In this document: positions 40,669 to 48,920 of the stretch, piece by piece
How the letters are laid out: every line of letters begins with the position of its first letter
Position numbering within the stretch: the first letter of the stretch is position 1
Origin: Lachnospiraceae bacterium UBA3316
Lineage (GTDB): Bacteria; Bacillota; Clostridia; Lachnospirales; Lachnospiraceae
Assembly (NCBI GenBank): GCA_002361955.1
Contig: DESK01000011.1
Location: forward strand, 49,828 to 113,827
Length of the DNA stretch: 64,000 nucleotides
Direction: 5' to 3'
Notes under the pieces: generated by a model
What the model saw: the letters and a program-made list of their open reading frames with translations, nothing else
The model's database searches: none
Told to the model about the DNA's origin: nothing
Translations under genes and position numbers: made by a program

Positions 40669-43320
40669 ATGGAGCGGCGATATAGAGACAGAAGAAAGAA
40701 CGGCAGAAACATTTTAACGCTATGGATCGTATGCCTTGCGGCCTGTTTTCTTGTGCCGTCTGCTTACGCAAAATATCAAACGGTTTATCAGGCAAAGCCC
40801 TGCGCGGTGACCTCGGATCCTTTTTATTTTTCCGTGGACCTGACAGGGGACAGTAAGATGGAAAACGGCCGGTTTTCTGAAAAAGAAGAGAAAACCTATC
40901 ATTTGTACGGGGGCTCGCGCCATACAATTACCATGGAGCTGCGCAATTATTATGATAGTCTGCGCGTAACCCGGAAAAAGATTGTATACCAGGTAAGGCT
41001 TGAGGCTTCCGCAGGCCTGGCCTCTGTCAAGACGGCGGATGAGGAGGGGCTTCTCAGCGCAGTTCGGGGAGGAAGCGAAGAGGGAGAGCCTTTGCTGCAG
41101 GGAACGCTCGGAAACGAGGAGGGGGCCGCCTGTGAGCCTGAAGAGCGGGAGATGATCCTGGAGCTTGCGTCCTGCGCAGAGCAGAACTATCTGGACGGCG
41201 AAGAAGTGATACTTTCTATAGAAAGCACAGCTCCCTATAAAAAGACGATAGAATTGCATTTTATTTTACATAGGGAAGAGCAGGCACTGAGCTATGAGAT
41301 TCAGGATTCCCCGGGAAACGTGTATGCGGAGCTGATTTTGAAAAATCATATTCCAAGGGAGGAAGGCATAACCGATGGGGCCAGGCCGTATATCATCTGG
41401 CCCATGGGGCTGTCGGTTGACCAGACAAATGCCCTTACGTATCAGTGGGACGCCGACAGGAAGGTATTTTCGCAGCAGCCTATCGAAGAGCAGGGAGCGG
41501 ACAGAAAAATGCAGATTTCCAGGCCGCTGGAAATGAATGAGAGCTGTTCTCTTTATTTCTTTAAATCGGATGTGACACAGGATTACACAAAGGAGACGAC
41601 GGTTCTGCGCCCCGATGCTGACGGAAAGCTGGAGATCTTGATTCCGGAAGCAAACGTGGGGACGGAATTCTCCTATGGGGAGTCTTTGCCGATGGAAAAC
41701 CCGGAGACAGTGCTTCCTGCGCAGACGGCTGTGGGGGCTTATGGACGGCAGTACGGGGGAATGGACGGAGGAGAGCAGGTGAAGCCTGCGGCTCCGGAGG
41801 AATCGGCGTGTACGTTCGCGTTTACCACCCAGTATATGCCCGGCCGGTATGAGAAGCAGCAGGAGGTTTTGCAGACAAGATTTCATGAGCTCCGTCTGCG
41901 GGGCGGAGAGGACATCCTGGTGACTGCCGTGAAAGAGGGATCCGCCGACGGACAGGCCAGTTTGCAGTCGGTGATACAAGGGGGCGTCCCCCAATCTTTA
42001 GAGGGATATGAGCTCCGGCAGGAAGAGGCAGAGGGAAACCTGGCGTATTTCCTGCAAACTCCGGGAAATGAGGAGATTCCGTTAGAGAAGGAATGGCAGG
42101 CAGACGGGGACTTTGCCTTACCGCCCGGAACGACGGTTCTGATGATCGCAAAGATCCAGGACTATGGGCCAAGCTACTGGTATTATTATTGTACAGAAGA
42201 AAAAGGAGAGATTTCCTTATCGGATTTCAGGCAGATGGGCGCGGCAGGTGAGTGCAGTATGTACAGCCTGTCAGCAGCACTTGGCAGCCAGGGGGACATC
42301 CCGGCGGAAGGGCCGGTAAAAGAAGAGCTGCGCTTTATCCTGGATTTTGGCAATGGGGAGACTGGAATGCCAGAGGAGCAGACGGTTTGCGCAAAGCTTG
42401 GACATATCGCCACGGTGGGAGACGCAGCAAATGTAGAAATAATGTACCCCTCCCATCCGGAGGTAAGCGATCCGGGGCTCCTTTCTGGAAATACCTCGGA
42501 GAGCCATTCGGTGAAGGTGGAACTGGCGGATGGTGGCAGAGCCTGCAGCTGCCGTGATACATATGAATTGCAGCTGGAGATTACAGAGACTCCGGAGGTT
42601 ACCGATACACGCTGTCTGGGACGGGAGTATGCGGTGAAGCTGGAGCTGGTCGAAGTGGATGAAAGTGGAAAGTTAAAGACAGACGAAGCTGGAAATGTCC
42701 TTACCTGGCCGTTCCCGGAGGGGATGACGGCTGTGTATGGCGGGCAGCAGGTGGCGGCAAGCGAGGGGCACCGTGCTTTTATCCTTCCGCTGAAAGAGGC
42801 CGGCACGCACAGGGTGACGCTCCATGCCGGGGTCGGCGCTTTTTGCGGCGGTGAAGGCGGACAGGTGACGCTCCTTGCCAGTTTATATGCCGTGAGAGAC
42901 GCGTCCTATTACCGTGAGGTGGACCTTAAGACCCGCGGGATCGCAAGCTTTCCGGTGCAGGCGGAGCCGAGGTACACGCTGGGCGTGGGAACGGCGCAGG
43001 CTGACGGTGAGGGAGAGCAAAGACGCCTGCTGGAAAAAGGCGAGGCGTTTACGTTGAAAGTACGTGCCTTCGAAGAGGGGACGTCAGGAACGGAAGATGA
43101 GGTATCGGTAGCAGTCTATCAGTTTGATAAGGAAAACCGCAGCTATACCTGCCTGGATTGGCAGGAGGTGTTTGCCAATGAAGACGGCTGTTTGGTGAAG
43201 CTGTCAAAGGGAGACGCCCTGTGGAAGGGCCTTGTCTCGGAAGAAGCGGGATCCGGCGTGTACCGCCTGGAATTTTCTTACCATGACAAGACGGAATATG
43301 TGGATTTTATTGTAAACTGA
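40669..43320 (+). CDS. Large exported protein with SipW-type signal peptide
   Basis: An 883-residue protein whose N-terminus has basic residues (MERRYRDRRKNGRN), a hydrophobic core and SAYAKYQTVYQ (31-41), followed by CAVTSDPFYFSVDL. This matches the SipW-dependent signal form. The mature part has no repeat or domain that I recognise; it is acidic, beta-rich and lacks any C-terminal anchor. By position it could be an adhesin, a fibre tip or an anchor comparable in role to TapA, but it is far larger. AGGGGGAAC precedes the ATG. It ends the surface locus; the next gene, an exonuclease, is 66 bases away. Confidence 0.75.
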   Translation: MERRYRDRRKNGRNILTLWIVCLAACFLVPSAYAKYQTVYQAKPCAVTSDPFYFSVDLTGDSKMENGRFSEKEEKTYHLYGGSRHTITMELRNYYDSLRVTRKKIVYQVRLEASAGLASVKTADEEGLLSAVRGGSEEGEPLLQGTLGNEEGAACEPEEREMILELASCAEQNYLDGEEVILSIESTAPYKKTIELHFILHREEQALSYEIQDSPGNVYAELILKNHIPREEGITDGARPYIIWPMGLSVDQTNALTYQWDADRKVFSQQPIEEQGADRKMQISRPLEMNESCSLYFFKSDVTQDYTKETTVLRPDADGKLEILIPEANVGTEFSYGESLPMENPETVLPAQTAVGAYGRQYGGMDGGEQVKPAAPEESACTFAFTTQYMPGRYEKQQEVLQTRFHELRLRGGEDILVTAVKEGSADGQASLQSVIQGGVPQSLEGYELRQEEAEGNLAYFLQTPGNEEIPLEKEWQADGDFALPPGTTVLMIAKIQDYGPSYWYYYCTEEKGEISLSDFRQMGAAGECSMYSLSAALGSQGDIPAEGPVKEELRFILDFGNGETGMPEEQTVCAKLGHIATVGDAANVEIMYPSHPEVSDPGLLSGNTSESHSVKVELADGGRACSCRDTYELQLEITETPEVTDTRCLGREYAVKLELVEVDESGKLKTDEAGNVLTWPFPEGMTAVYGGQQVAASEGHRAFILPLKEAGTHRVTLHAGVGAFCGGEGGQVTLLASLYAVRDASYYREVDLKTRGIASFPVQAEPRYTLGVGTAQADGEGEQRRLLEKGEAFTLKVRAFEEGTSGTEDEVSVAVYQFDKENRSYTCLDWQEVFANEDGCLVKLSKGDALWKGLVSEEAGSGVYRLEFSYHDKTEYVDFIVN

Positions 43321-43386
43321 TAAGTGCAAAGGCTTATCGCCAAAGACAATTTTAAACGGATGAGCGATCGTCAGAGGAGGAAGAAC

Positions 43387-44100
43387 ATGTCTATAGAGTA
43401 CATAGCCCTTGACCTGGAGACTACCGGCATTGACCCAAAGAAGGATAAGATCCTGGAGATCGGGGCCGCCAGGGTGAGGGACGGGGAGGTGCTGGAGTCG
43501 TATCTCACATTTGTCGACCACGGGATCAGGATCCCGGAATTTATTACCGGATTGACGGGAATCACCGACGAGATGGTGGCTGGGGCGCCCCGGCTGCGGG
43601 AGGCGGTGGAGGGCTTCCTGGATTTTAGTGGCGGGACGCCGATTTTGGGACATAATATCCGTTTTGATTTCAGCTTTATGAAAAAGGCGGCCGTAAATCT
43701 GGGCCTGGAGTTTGAGCGGGAGGGGATCGATACCTGCGGGATTGCCCGGAAGTTCATGGAGGAACCAAAGAGCAAAAGCCTGGAATCCCTGTGCAGGTAT
43801 TACCAGATCGACAGGGAGCACTGCCACAGGGCTTACGACGACGCGGTGGCGGCAAGCAGGCTCTACCAGTATTTGCGCAGGGATTTTTATGAGGTGTCTC
43901 CCGCCGCCTTTGAACCGTCCCCTCTGTACTACACGGTGAAAAAAGACAGTCCCATCACGAAATCGCAAAAAGTTTACTTGAATGATTTAATAAAATATCA
44001 TAGAATAGAACTGGATGTGCCCGCAGAGTCCATGACAAAGAGCGAGGCATCCAGGATGATTGACTCTATTATATTAAATTATGGAAGAATCAAGAGGTGA
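43387..44100 (+). CDS. DnaQ/PolC-type 3'-5' exonuclease
   Basis: A 237-residue DEDDh exonuclease. Exo I is ALDLETTGIDP (residues 6-16), Exo II is ILGHNIRFDFSF, and Exo III is HRAYDDAVAASRLYQYL, giving all four acidic residues and the general-base histidine. It resembles the epsilon proofreading domain of PolC, here as a stand-alone protein, with a C-terminal extension (about 185-237) of basic helices. GAGGAGG precedes the ATG. Its role could be DNA repair or end trimming; the substrate cannot be deduced. Confidence 0.9.
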   Translation: MSIEYIALDLETTGIDPKKDKILEIGAARVRDGEVLESYLTFVDHGIRIPEFITGLTGITDEMVAGAPRLREAVEGFLDFSGGTPILGHNIRFDFSFMKKAAVNLGLEFEREGIDTCGIARKFMEEPKSKSLESLCRYYQIDREHCHRAYDDAVAASRLYQYLRRDFYEVSPAAFEPSPLYYTVKKDSPITKSQKVYLNDLIKYHRIELDVPAESMTKSEASRMIDSIILNYGRIKR

Positions 44101-44105
44101 GCCGT

Positions 44106-44213
44106 ATGATTAATTTTAATGACAACAAAACAAAGAAAAGAATCGCGTCAGTAATTATTATTGTTGTGATTGCCGCCATGGTAGTTCCCAGCGTGCTGGC
44201 ATGGCTGGTTTAA
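44106..44213 (+). CDS. Small single-pass membrane protein
   Basis: A 35-residue ORF, MINFNDNKTKKRIAS followed by a hydrophobic helix (residues 15-33) and the end LAWLV. It starts six bases after the exonuclease stop with a GTGAGCC site near it. The basic-then-hydrophobic layout, coding start position and clean helix suggest that it is real rather than chance. I recall similar short proteins next to exonuclease or VanW genes in Lachnospiraceae, but no function is known to me. Confidence 0.6.
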   Translation: MINFNDNKTKKRIASVIIIVVIAAMVVPSVLAWLV

Positions 44214-44234
44214 TTTAGCGGGTAAAGTGTTACG

Positions 44235-44253
44235 GTTCAGCCTTTGGCTGAAC
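44235..44253 (+). other. Small hairpin before the VanW gene
   Basis: GTTCAGCC (44235-44242) pairs with GGCTGAAC (44246-44253) around TTT, without a T run. It may be an mRNA processing or protein-binding site. Confidence 0.4.
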
Positions 44254-44288
44254 TTATAACGTTAAAGCTTAGAAAAGAGGGGTAAATA

Positions 44289-45926
44289 ATGAAAAAAAGA
44301 GGATTTGTGCCGGTTTTGATAGCAGCCGGCGTATGGTCGCTGTCGCTGGCAGTATCAGGGGGAGCAGTGCGGGCGGCAGACACGGAGGAGAAGATTAACA
44401 AGGGCGTGGTGATCGGGACTACCGATGTATCCGGGATGACGGCAAAGGAGGCGTCCGACGCGGTGAAGAAGGAAGCCGCGGAGGAGCTTAAGGATAAGGT
44501 GACCCTTACGGCCGGGAGCAGTAGGGTGGAAGCCAGCGCCGCGGACCTGGGCATGAGCTGGGCCAATGAGGAGATCGTGGAGGAGGCCATGGGCCTTGGA
44601 AAGTCCGGCAATATCGTAAAACGCTACAAGGACAACAAGGATCTGGAAAACCACAACAAAACGTATGACCTGGAGTATGAGGCCGACAAGTCGGTGATCA
44701 AGTCTTACCTGAAGAGCCAGAAGGAAGAGCTGGACTGTGAGGCTGTGCCGGGAAGCCTTTCCCGGGGCGAGAACGGGGAGTTTGTGATCGAGCCCGGAGT
44801 CACGGGCGTGGTTTTGAATGTGGAGAAATCCGTAACAAAGGTTTATGAATATATGAATAAATCCTGGAAGGGCCAGGGCGGTGAGATACAGCTGGCGGCG
44901 GACGAGGATAAGCCCCGGGGAACAGAGGAGGAGCTGTCCCAGGTGAAGGATGTGCTGGGGACAGCGACGACATACTATGGTTCCACCTGGCAGAGAAATA
45001 CGAATGTGGAGGTGGGCGCGTCAAAGATCAACGGGACGCTGCTCTATCCCGGCGAATCCTTTTCCGTGACGGCCGCTGTGGAACCCTTTACGGCGGAGAA
45101 CGGCTATGAACTGGCCCCCTCCTACGAGAGCGGGAAGGTGGTGGACAGCTACGGCGGCGGGATCTGCCAGGTATCTACCACCCTGTACAACGCTCTCTTA
45201 AAGGCGGAGCTGGAGATCATTGAGCGGCATAACCACACCATGACGGTGTCCTATGTGGATCCGTCCAAGGACGCGGCTATCGCGGAGGGCCTGATGGACC
45301 TCAGATTTGCGAATAATACGGATGCCCCGGTCTATATCGAGGGCTATGGGTACGGCGGGGAGCTGACCTTCACGGTCTACGGAAAGGAGTACCGCCCGGC
45401 GGACCGCACGGTGAGCTATGAGAGCCGCACCATCAGCACCTCAGAGCCCAGCGGCGTGAAGCTTTATGCCAGATCCGACGCCAATGTGGGATATCTGAGC
45501 CAGACCCAGAGCGCCCATGCGGGGCTGACAGCCCAGCTGTGGAAGATCGTCACGGAGAACGGGGAAACAACGGAGACTCAGGTAAACAGCAGTACGTATC
45601 AGGCCACGCCGACCTGCTACGACGTGGGAATCGCTTCCTCAGACCCGAATATCGTGGCCCAGCTACAGGCGGCCATCGCCAACAATGACCTGGCGGCAGT
45701 CCAGAGCATTATCGCAGGCGGCGGCACCACGGGAGAGAGCGAGACAGGGGAGAGTGAAAGCCAGTCTCAGTCAGAATCTCAACTGGAGTCCCAGCCGGAG
45801 AGCCAGCCCCAGTCTGAGTCACAGCCCCAGACGGACGCTCAGCCGGAGACGCCTCCCACCGAGGAACAGATCGATCCGCCTGAGCCGGATGATATGGTGC
45901 CGGATATCCCTACCGTAGAGATGTAA
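44289..45926 (+). CDS. Exported VanW family protein
   Basis: A 545-residue exported cell-wall protein. A signal peptide (residues 1-29, ending VRA) is followed by a putative peptidoglycan-binding domain of the PG_binding_4 type (about 35-200), then the VanW domain (about 220-370), with YPGESFSV, the SYGGGICQVSTTLYNALL segment and RHNHTMTVSYVDPSKDAAI. After about residue 380 a G5-like beta domain and a low-complexity tail of Ser, Glu and Gln (about 475-525) follow. VanW occurs in vancomycin-resistance clusters but is not itself a resistance determinant; most genomic copies are housekeeping surface proteins. No van genes are near. Confidence 0.9.
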   Translation: MKKRGFVPVLIAAGVWSLSLAVSGGAVRAADTEEKINKGVVIGTTDVSGMTAKEASDAVKKEAAEELKDKVTLTAGSSRVEASAADLGMSWANEEIVEEAMGLGKSGNIVKRYKDNKDLENHNKTYDLEYEADKSVIKSYLKSQKEELDCEAVPGSLSRGENGEFVIEPGVTGVVLNVEKSVTKVYEYMNKSWKGQGGEIQLAADEDKPRGTEEELSQVKDVLGTATTYYGSTWQRNTNVEVGASKINGTLLYPGESFSVTAAVEPFTAENGYELAPSYESGKVVDSYGGGICQVSTTLYNALLKAELEIIERHNHTMTVSYVDPSKDAAIAEGLMDLRFANNTDAPVYIEGYGYGGELTFTVYGKEYRPADRTVSYESRTISTSEPSGVKLYARSDANVGYLSQTQSAHAGLTAQLWKIVTENGETTETQVNSSTYQATPTCYDVGIASSDPNIVAQLQAAIANNDLAAVQSIIAGGGTTGESETGESESQSQSESQLESQPESQPQSESQPQTDAQPETPPTEEQIDPPEPDDMVPDIPTVEM

Positions 45927-45995
45927 AGGGCTGCTGTGGGCAGCAATTGTAAAATATACGGCAGCCGGAGGATAACGAGACGGCTGCGACAGGGA

Positions 45996-46021
45996 AAGGG
46001 GCTGCGTTAGCAGCCCCTTTT
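45996..46021 (+). terminator. Intrinsic terminator after the VanW gene
   Basis: AAGGGGCTGC (45996-46005) pairs with GCAGCCCCTT (46010-46019) around GTTA, ending in TTTT. A second hairpin, GCAGCCG/CGGCTGC, lies just before it at 45961-45987. The rest of the gap to 46156 shows nothing recognisable. Confidence 0.75.
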
Positions 46022-46156
46022 GACCTTTCAGAGATTTAGGTTACTGCGCAGACCGTGAGAAAGTGATACAGGTGTGGGCAAATTTTGGATGGATTTGTGA
46101 ACGTTACTGTGAACGGAGTGAACCGTACAGGTTTATAGAAAGCAAGGGAAATTTGG

Positions 46157-46690
46157 ATGGACTTAATCGTGACAAAATGGATCGCTATGGAGGCTACGGC
46201 AATGCTGGCGGCCGACCGGGGGGAGGAACTGGGACGGCGGTTCCCGGCGCCCTTCCTGCGGGGGGCCGGGAAGCTCGGGGAGCAGATCACCGTGGAGGCG
46301 GACAGGCAGGTACTTCTGGGCCTGGGCGCGGAGGAGATCTGCCCTCTTGGGGAGGGCGGTATTTTTACGGCCCTCTGGAGGCTTGCCGAGAAGCTGGGAG
46401 CCGGGATGGAGGTAAATCTGAGGCAGATTCCCGTAAAGCAGGAGAGCATAGAGATCTGTGAATACTTTGATATCAACCCGTATAACGTGCTGTCCGCGGG
46501 AAGCCTGCTGGTGGCGGCGCCCCAGGGGGCGGCTCTGGCGGAGGAACTCGCAAGAGAGGGAATCCCGGCGGCAGTGATCGGCAGGCTGACAGACGGAAAC
46601 GACCGTATTCTCTGGAACGACGGGAACAAGAGATTTCTGGATCGGCCCCAGAGGGACGAATTTTATAAGATAAAAGAAAGGCGGCAGTGA
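46157..46690 (+). CDS. AIR-synthase-related C-terminal domain protein (HypE-like fragment)
   Basis: A 177-residue protein that matches only the C-terminal half of the AIR synthase/HypE/SelD fold: EICEYFDINPYNVLSAGSLLVAAP and REGIPAAVIGRLTDGNDRI are typical. The ATP-binding N-terminal half is absent, so it is unlikely to be a complete hydrogenase maturation enzyme. The reading frame is intact and an AAGGGA site lies before the ATG, so it looks like a real gene rather than decay. It precedes the Lrp regulator and aminotransferase by 61 bases. I do not know its function; a ligand-binding role is possible. Confidence 0.75.
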   Translation: MDLIVTKWIAMEATAMLAADRGEELGRRFPAPFLRGAGKLGEQITVEADRQVLLGLGAEEICPLGEGGIFTALWRLAEKLGAGMEVNLRQIPVKQESIEICEYFDINPYNVLSAGSLLVAAPQGAALAEELAREGIPAAVIGRLTDGNDRILWNDGNKRFLDRPQRDEFYKIKERRQ

Positions 46691-46751
46691 AAAGACAGGA
46701 CGGCCGCGCGGAAAGAACAGCCGCGGACAGGCGGCAAAGGAGGGAAAGACT

Positions 46752-47234
46752 ATGAGAGATCAGATTTTAACATTTATTGAGAAGAACAGCCGTGTGGATT
46801 TGGGGGAGCTGGCAGTGCTTTTGGGCTCAGATGAGGTGACTGTGGCAAATGAGATCAGCCGGATGGAGCAGGAACAGGTGATCTGCGGTTACCATACGAT
46901 GATCGACTGGGATAAGACAGGAGCGGAGAAGGTGACGGCTCTCATCGAGGTGCGCGTGACGCCTCAGAGAGGGCAGGGCTTCGATTCGATCGCGGAGCGC
47001 ATCTATAATTACCCTGAGGTCAAGTCTGTGTACTTGATCTCAGGAGCCTATGACCTGATGGTGATCCTGGAAGGAAAGACACTGCGGGAGGTGTCGGGCT
47101 TTGTATCTGATAAGCTGTCCACCCTGGATTCGGTGCTGAGTACGGCCACTCACTTTATTTTAAAGAAATATAAGGATCACGGGACTATTTTCGCCAAGAA
47201 AAATAAGGATGAAAGGATGCTGGTGACGCTATGA
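46752..47234 (+). CDS. Lrp/AsnC family transcriptional regulator
   Basis: A 160-residue regulator: an N-terminal winged helix-turn-helix (about residues 1-60; LGELAVLLGSDEVTVANEISRME) and a C-terminal RAM domain (about 68-145; VTALIEVRVTPQRGQGFDSIAERI, then VYLISGAYDLMVILEG) that binds amino acids and drives oligomerisation. AAGGAGG precedes the ATG. Its stop overlaps the aminotransferase start by four bases, so it likely controls that gene in response to the amino acid it handles. Confidence 0.93.
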   Translation: MRDQILTFIEKNSRVDLGELAVLLGSDEVTVANEISRMEQEQVICGYHTMIDWDKTGAEKVTALIEVRVTPQRGQGFDSIAERIYNYPEVKSVYLISGAYDLMVILEGKTLREVSGFVSDKLSTLDSVLSTATHFILKKYKDHGTIFAKKNKDERMLVTL

Positions 47235-48397
47235 GAAACCCGATTGCCGATAAAGTAAAAGACATACAGCCCTCTGGTATCCGGAAATTTTTTGATATCG
47301 TAAGTGAGATGGACGATGTGGTATCCCTGGGCGTGGGAGAACCGGACTTTGATACTCCCTGGCATATCAGGGATGAGGGTATCTACAGCCTGGAGAAAGG
47401 GCGTACCTTCTATACCTCCAACTCCGGCCTGCGGGAGCTGCGAGTGGAGATTTGCAAGTATCTGAAAAGGCGCTGCCATGTGGAGTACAATCCGGACAAG
47501 GAGACGCTGATTACTGTGGGGGGAAGCGAGGCCATCGACCTGGCTATGCGGGTGATGCTGAACCCCGGCGATGAGGTGCTGATTCCCCAGCCCTCCTTTG
47601 TGTCCTATCTGCCCTGTGCCGTGCTGGCAGACGGCGTGCCGAAGATCATCGAGCTGAAGGCGGAGAATGAGTTCCGCCTGACAAAAGAAGAGCTTCTCGA
47701 GGCCATTACCGATAAGACGAAGCTGCTGGTGCTGCCGTTCCCGAACAATCCCACAGGCGCTGTCATGCGCAGGGAGGATCTGGAGGCGATCGCAGAGGTG
47801 ATCATCGAAAAGGATATCTTTGTGCTGTCGGATGAGATTTATTCCGAGCTGACGTATGATGTGGAGCACGTATCCATCGCCAGCCTGCCGGGAATGAAGG
47901 AACGGACGATTACCATGAATGGGTTTTCCAAGGCCTACGCCATGACCGGGTGGCGGCTGGGATACGCCTGCGGCCCCCAGGAGATCATCCATCAGATGAC
48001 AAAGATCCATCAGTTTGCCATCATGTGCGCCCCCACAAACAGCCAGTACGCGGCGGTGGAGGCCCTCAGAAACGGCGACGCGGATGTGCTGGAGATGCGC
48101 AATGCCTACAATGGCCGCCGCCGTTACCTGATGCATGCGTTTAAGGAGATGGGGCTGCCCTGTTTCGAGCCCTTCGGCGCTTTTTACGTATTTCCCTGTA
48201 TCAAGGAATTTGGCATGACCTCCGAGGAGTTTGCCGAGAAGCTGCTGGCGGAGGAGCGGGTGGCCGTAGTTCCCGGCTCTGCCTTCGGCGCGTGCGGGGA
48301 GGGCTATCTGAGGATCTCGTATGCCTATTCGCTGGAGGATCTGAGGATCGCCTTAGAGAGGCTTAGAAGGTTTGTAAAGAGATTAAAGGCGATTTGA
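47231..48397 (+). CDS. Class I/II pyridoxal-phosphate aminotransferase
   Basis: A 388-residue fold-type I aminotransferase. The Schiff-base lysine is K234 in NGFSKAYAMTGWRLGY; LPFPNNPTGAVM and the SDEIYSEL segment bind PLP, and the C-terminal arginine is in GYLRISYAYS. The sequence is of the aspartate/alanine/aromatic aminotransferase group (the PatA/AlaT kind), but the amino donor cannot be assigned. The ATG overlaps the Lrp stop. Pairing of an Lrp-type regulator and an aminotransferase suggests control by an amino acid such as alanine or a branched-chain residue. Confidence 0.93.
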   Translation: MRNPIADKVKDIQPSGIRKFFDIVSEMDDVVSLGVGEPDFDTPWHIRDEGIYSLEKGRTFYTSNSGLRELRVEICKYLKRRCHVEYNPDKETLITVGGSEAIDLAMRVMLNPGDEVLIPQPSFVSYLPCAVLADGVPKIIELKAENEFRLTKEELLEAITDKTKLLVLPFPNNPTGAVMRREDLEAIAEVIIEKDIFVLSDEIYSELTYDVEHVSIASLPGMKERTITMNGFSKAYAMTGWRLGYACGPQEIIHQMTKIHQFAIMCAPTNSQYAAVEALRNGDADVLEMRNAYNGRRRYLMHAFKEMGLPCFEPFGAFYVFPCIKEFGMTSEEFAEKLLAEERVAVVPGSAFGACGEGYLRISYAYSLEDLRIALERLRRFVKRLKAI

Positions 48398-48410
48398 GGA
48401 GGCTTGCAAT

Positions 48411-48908
48411 ATGGCATTGAATATCGTGCTTTTTGAACCGGAGATACCGTCCAATACGGGAAATATCGGCCGCACCTGTGTGGCCACAGGCACCAGGCTT
48501 CATCTGATCGAGCCTCTTGGCTTCCGCTTAAATGAAAAGGCGCTGAAGCGGGCCGGTATGGACTACTGGAAGGATCTGGATGTAACGACTTATATGAATT
48601 ATGAAGAGTTCCTGGAAAAAAATCCGGGGGCGAAGATCTATATGGCCACCACCAAGGGATCCAGGCTCTATACGGAGGCTTCGTACGAGCCGGACTGCTA
48701 CCTGATGTTTGGGAAGGAGAGCGGCGGAATCCCGGAGGAGATCCTGGTGGAAAACCAGGAAACCGCCATCCGCATTCCCATGATGGGGGACATCCGCTCG
48801 CTGAATCTGTCGAATTCCGTGGCGATCGTCCTCTACGAGGCCTTGCGCCAGAACGGATTCGCAGATATGCAGCTTGCGGGAAAGCTTACGAAGTATGAGT
48901 GGAAATAG
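48411..48908 (+). CDS. trmL: tRNA (cytidine(34)-2'-O)-methyltransferase
   Basis: A 165-residue SPOUT methyltransferase (TrmL/YibK) that methylates the ribose of the wobble base in certain tRNA-Leu species using S-adenosylmethionine. Family motifs are NIVLFEPEIPSNTGNIGRTC at the start, LIEPLGFRL, MFGKESGGIPEEIL and the knot region IPMMGDIRSLNLSNSVAIVLYEALRQ. Length is normal. It follows the aminotransferase by 13 bases and is probably in the same transcript; the next gene is convergent with no clear terminator between them. Confidence 0.95.
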   Translation: MALNIVLFEPEIPSNTGNIGRTCVATGTRLHLIEPLGFRLNEKALKRAGMDYWKDLDVTTYMNYEEFLEKNPGAKIYMATTKGSRLYTEASYEPDCYLMFGKESGGIPEEILVENQETAIRIPMMGDIRSLNLSNSVAIVLYEALRQNGFADMQLAGKLTKYEWK

Positions 48909-48920
48909 AGAAAGGGCTGC

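Noticed and set aside
32515..43320. Surface locus as a recently transferred genomic island
   Set aside because: The first 7 kb look richer in A/T than the flanks, but there are no integrase, insertion-sequence or direct-repeat boundaries, and the second module is closer to the local base composition.
44289..45926. VanW gene as a vancomycin resistance marker
   Set aside because: No vanA/B ligase, vanH, vanX or vanRS genes are near; VanW proteins are common in susceptible Clostridia.
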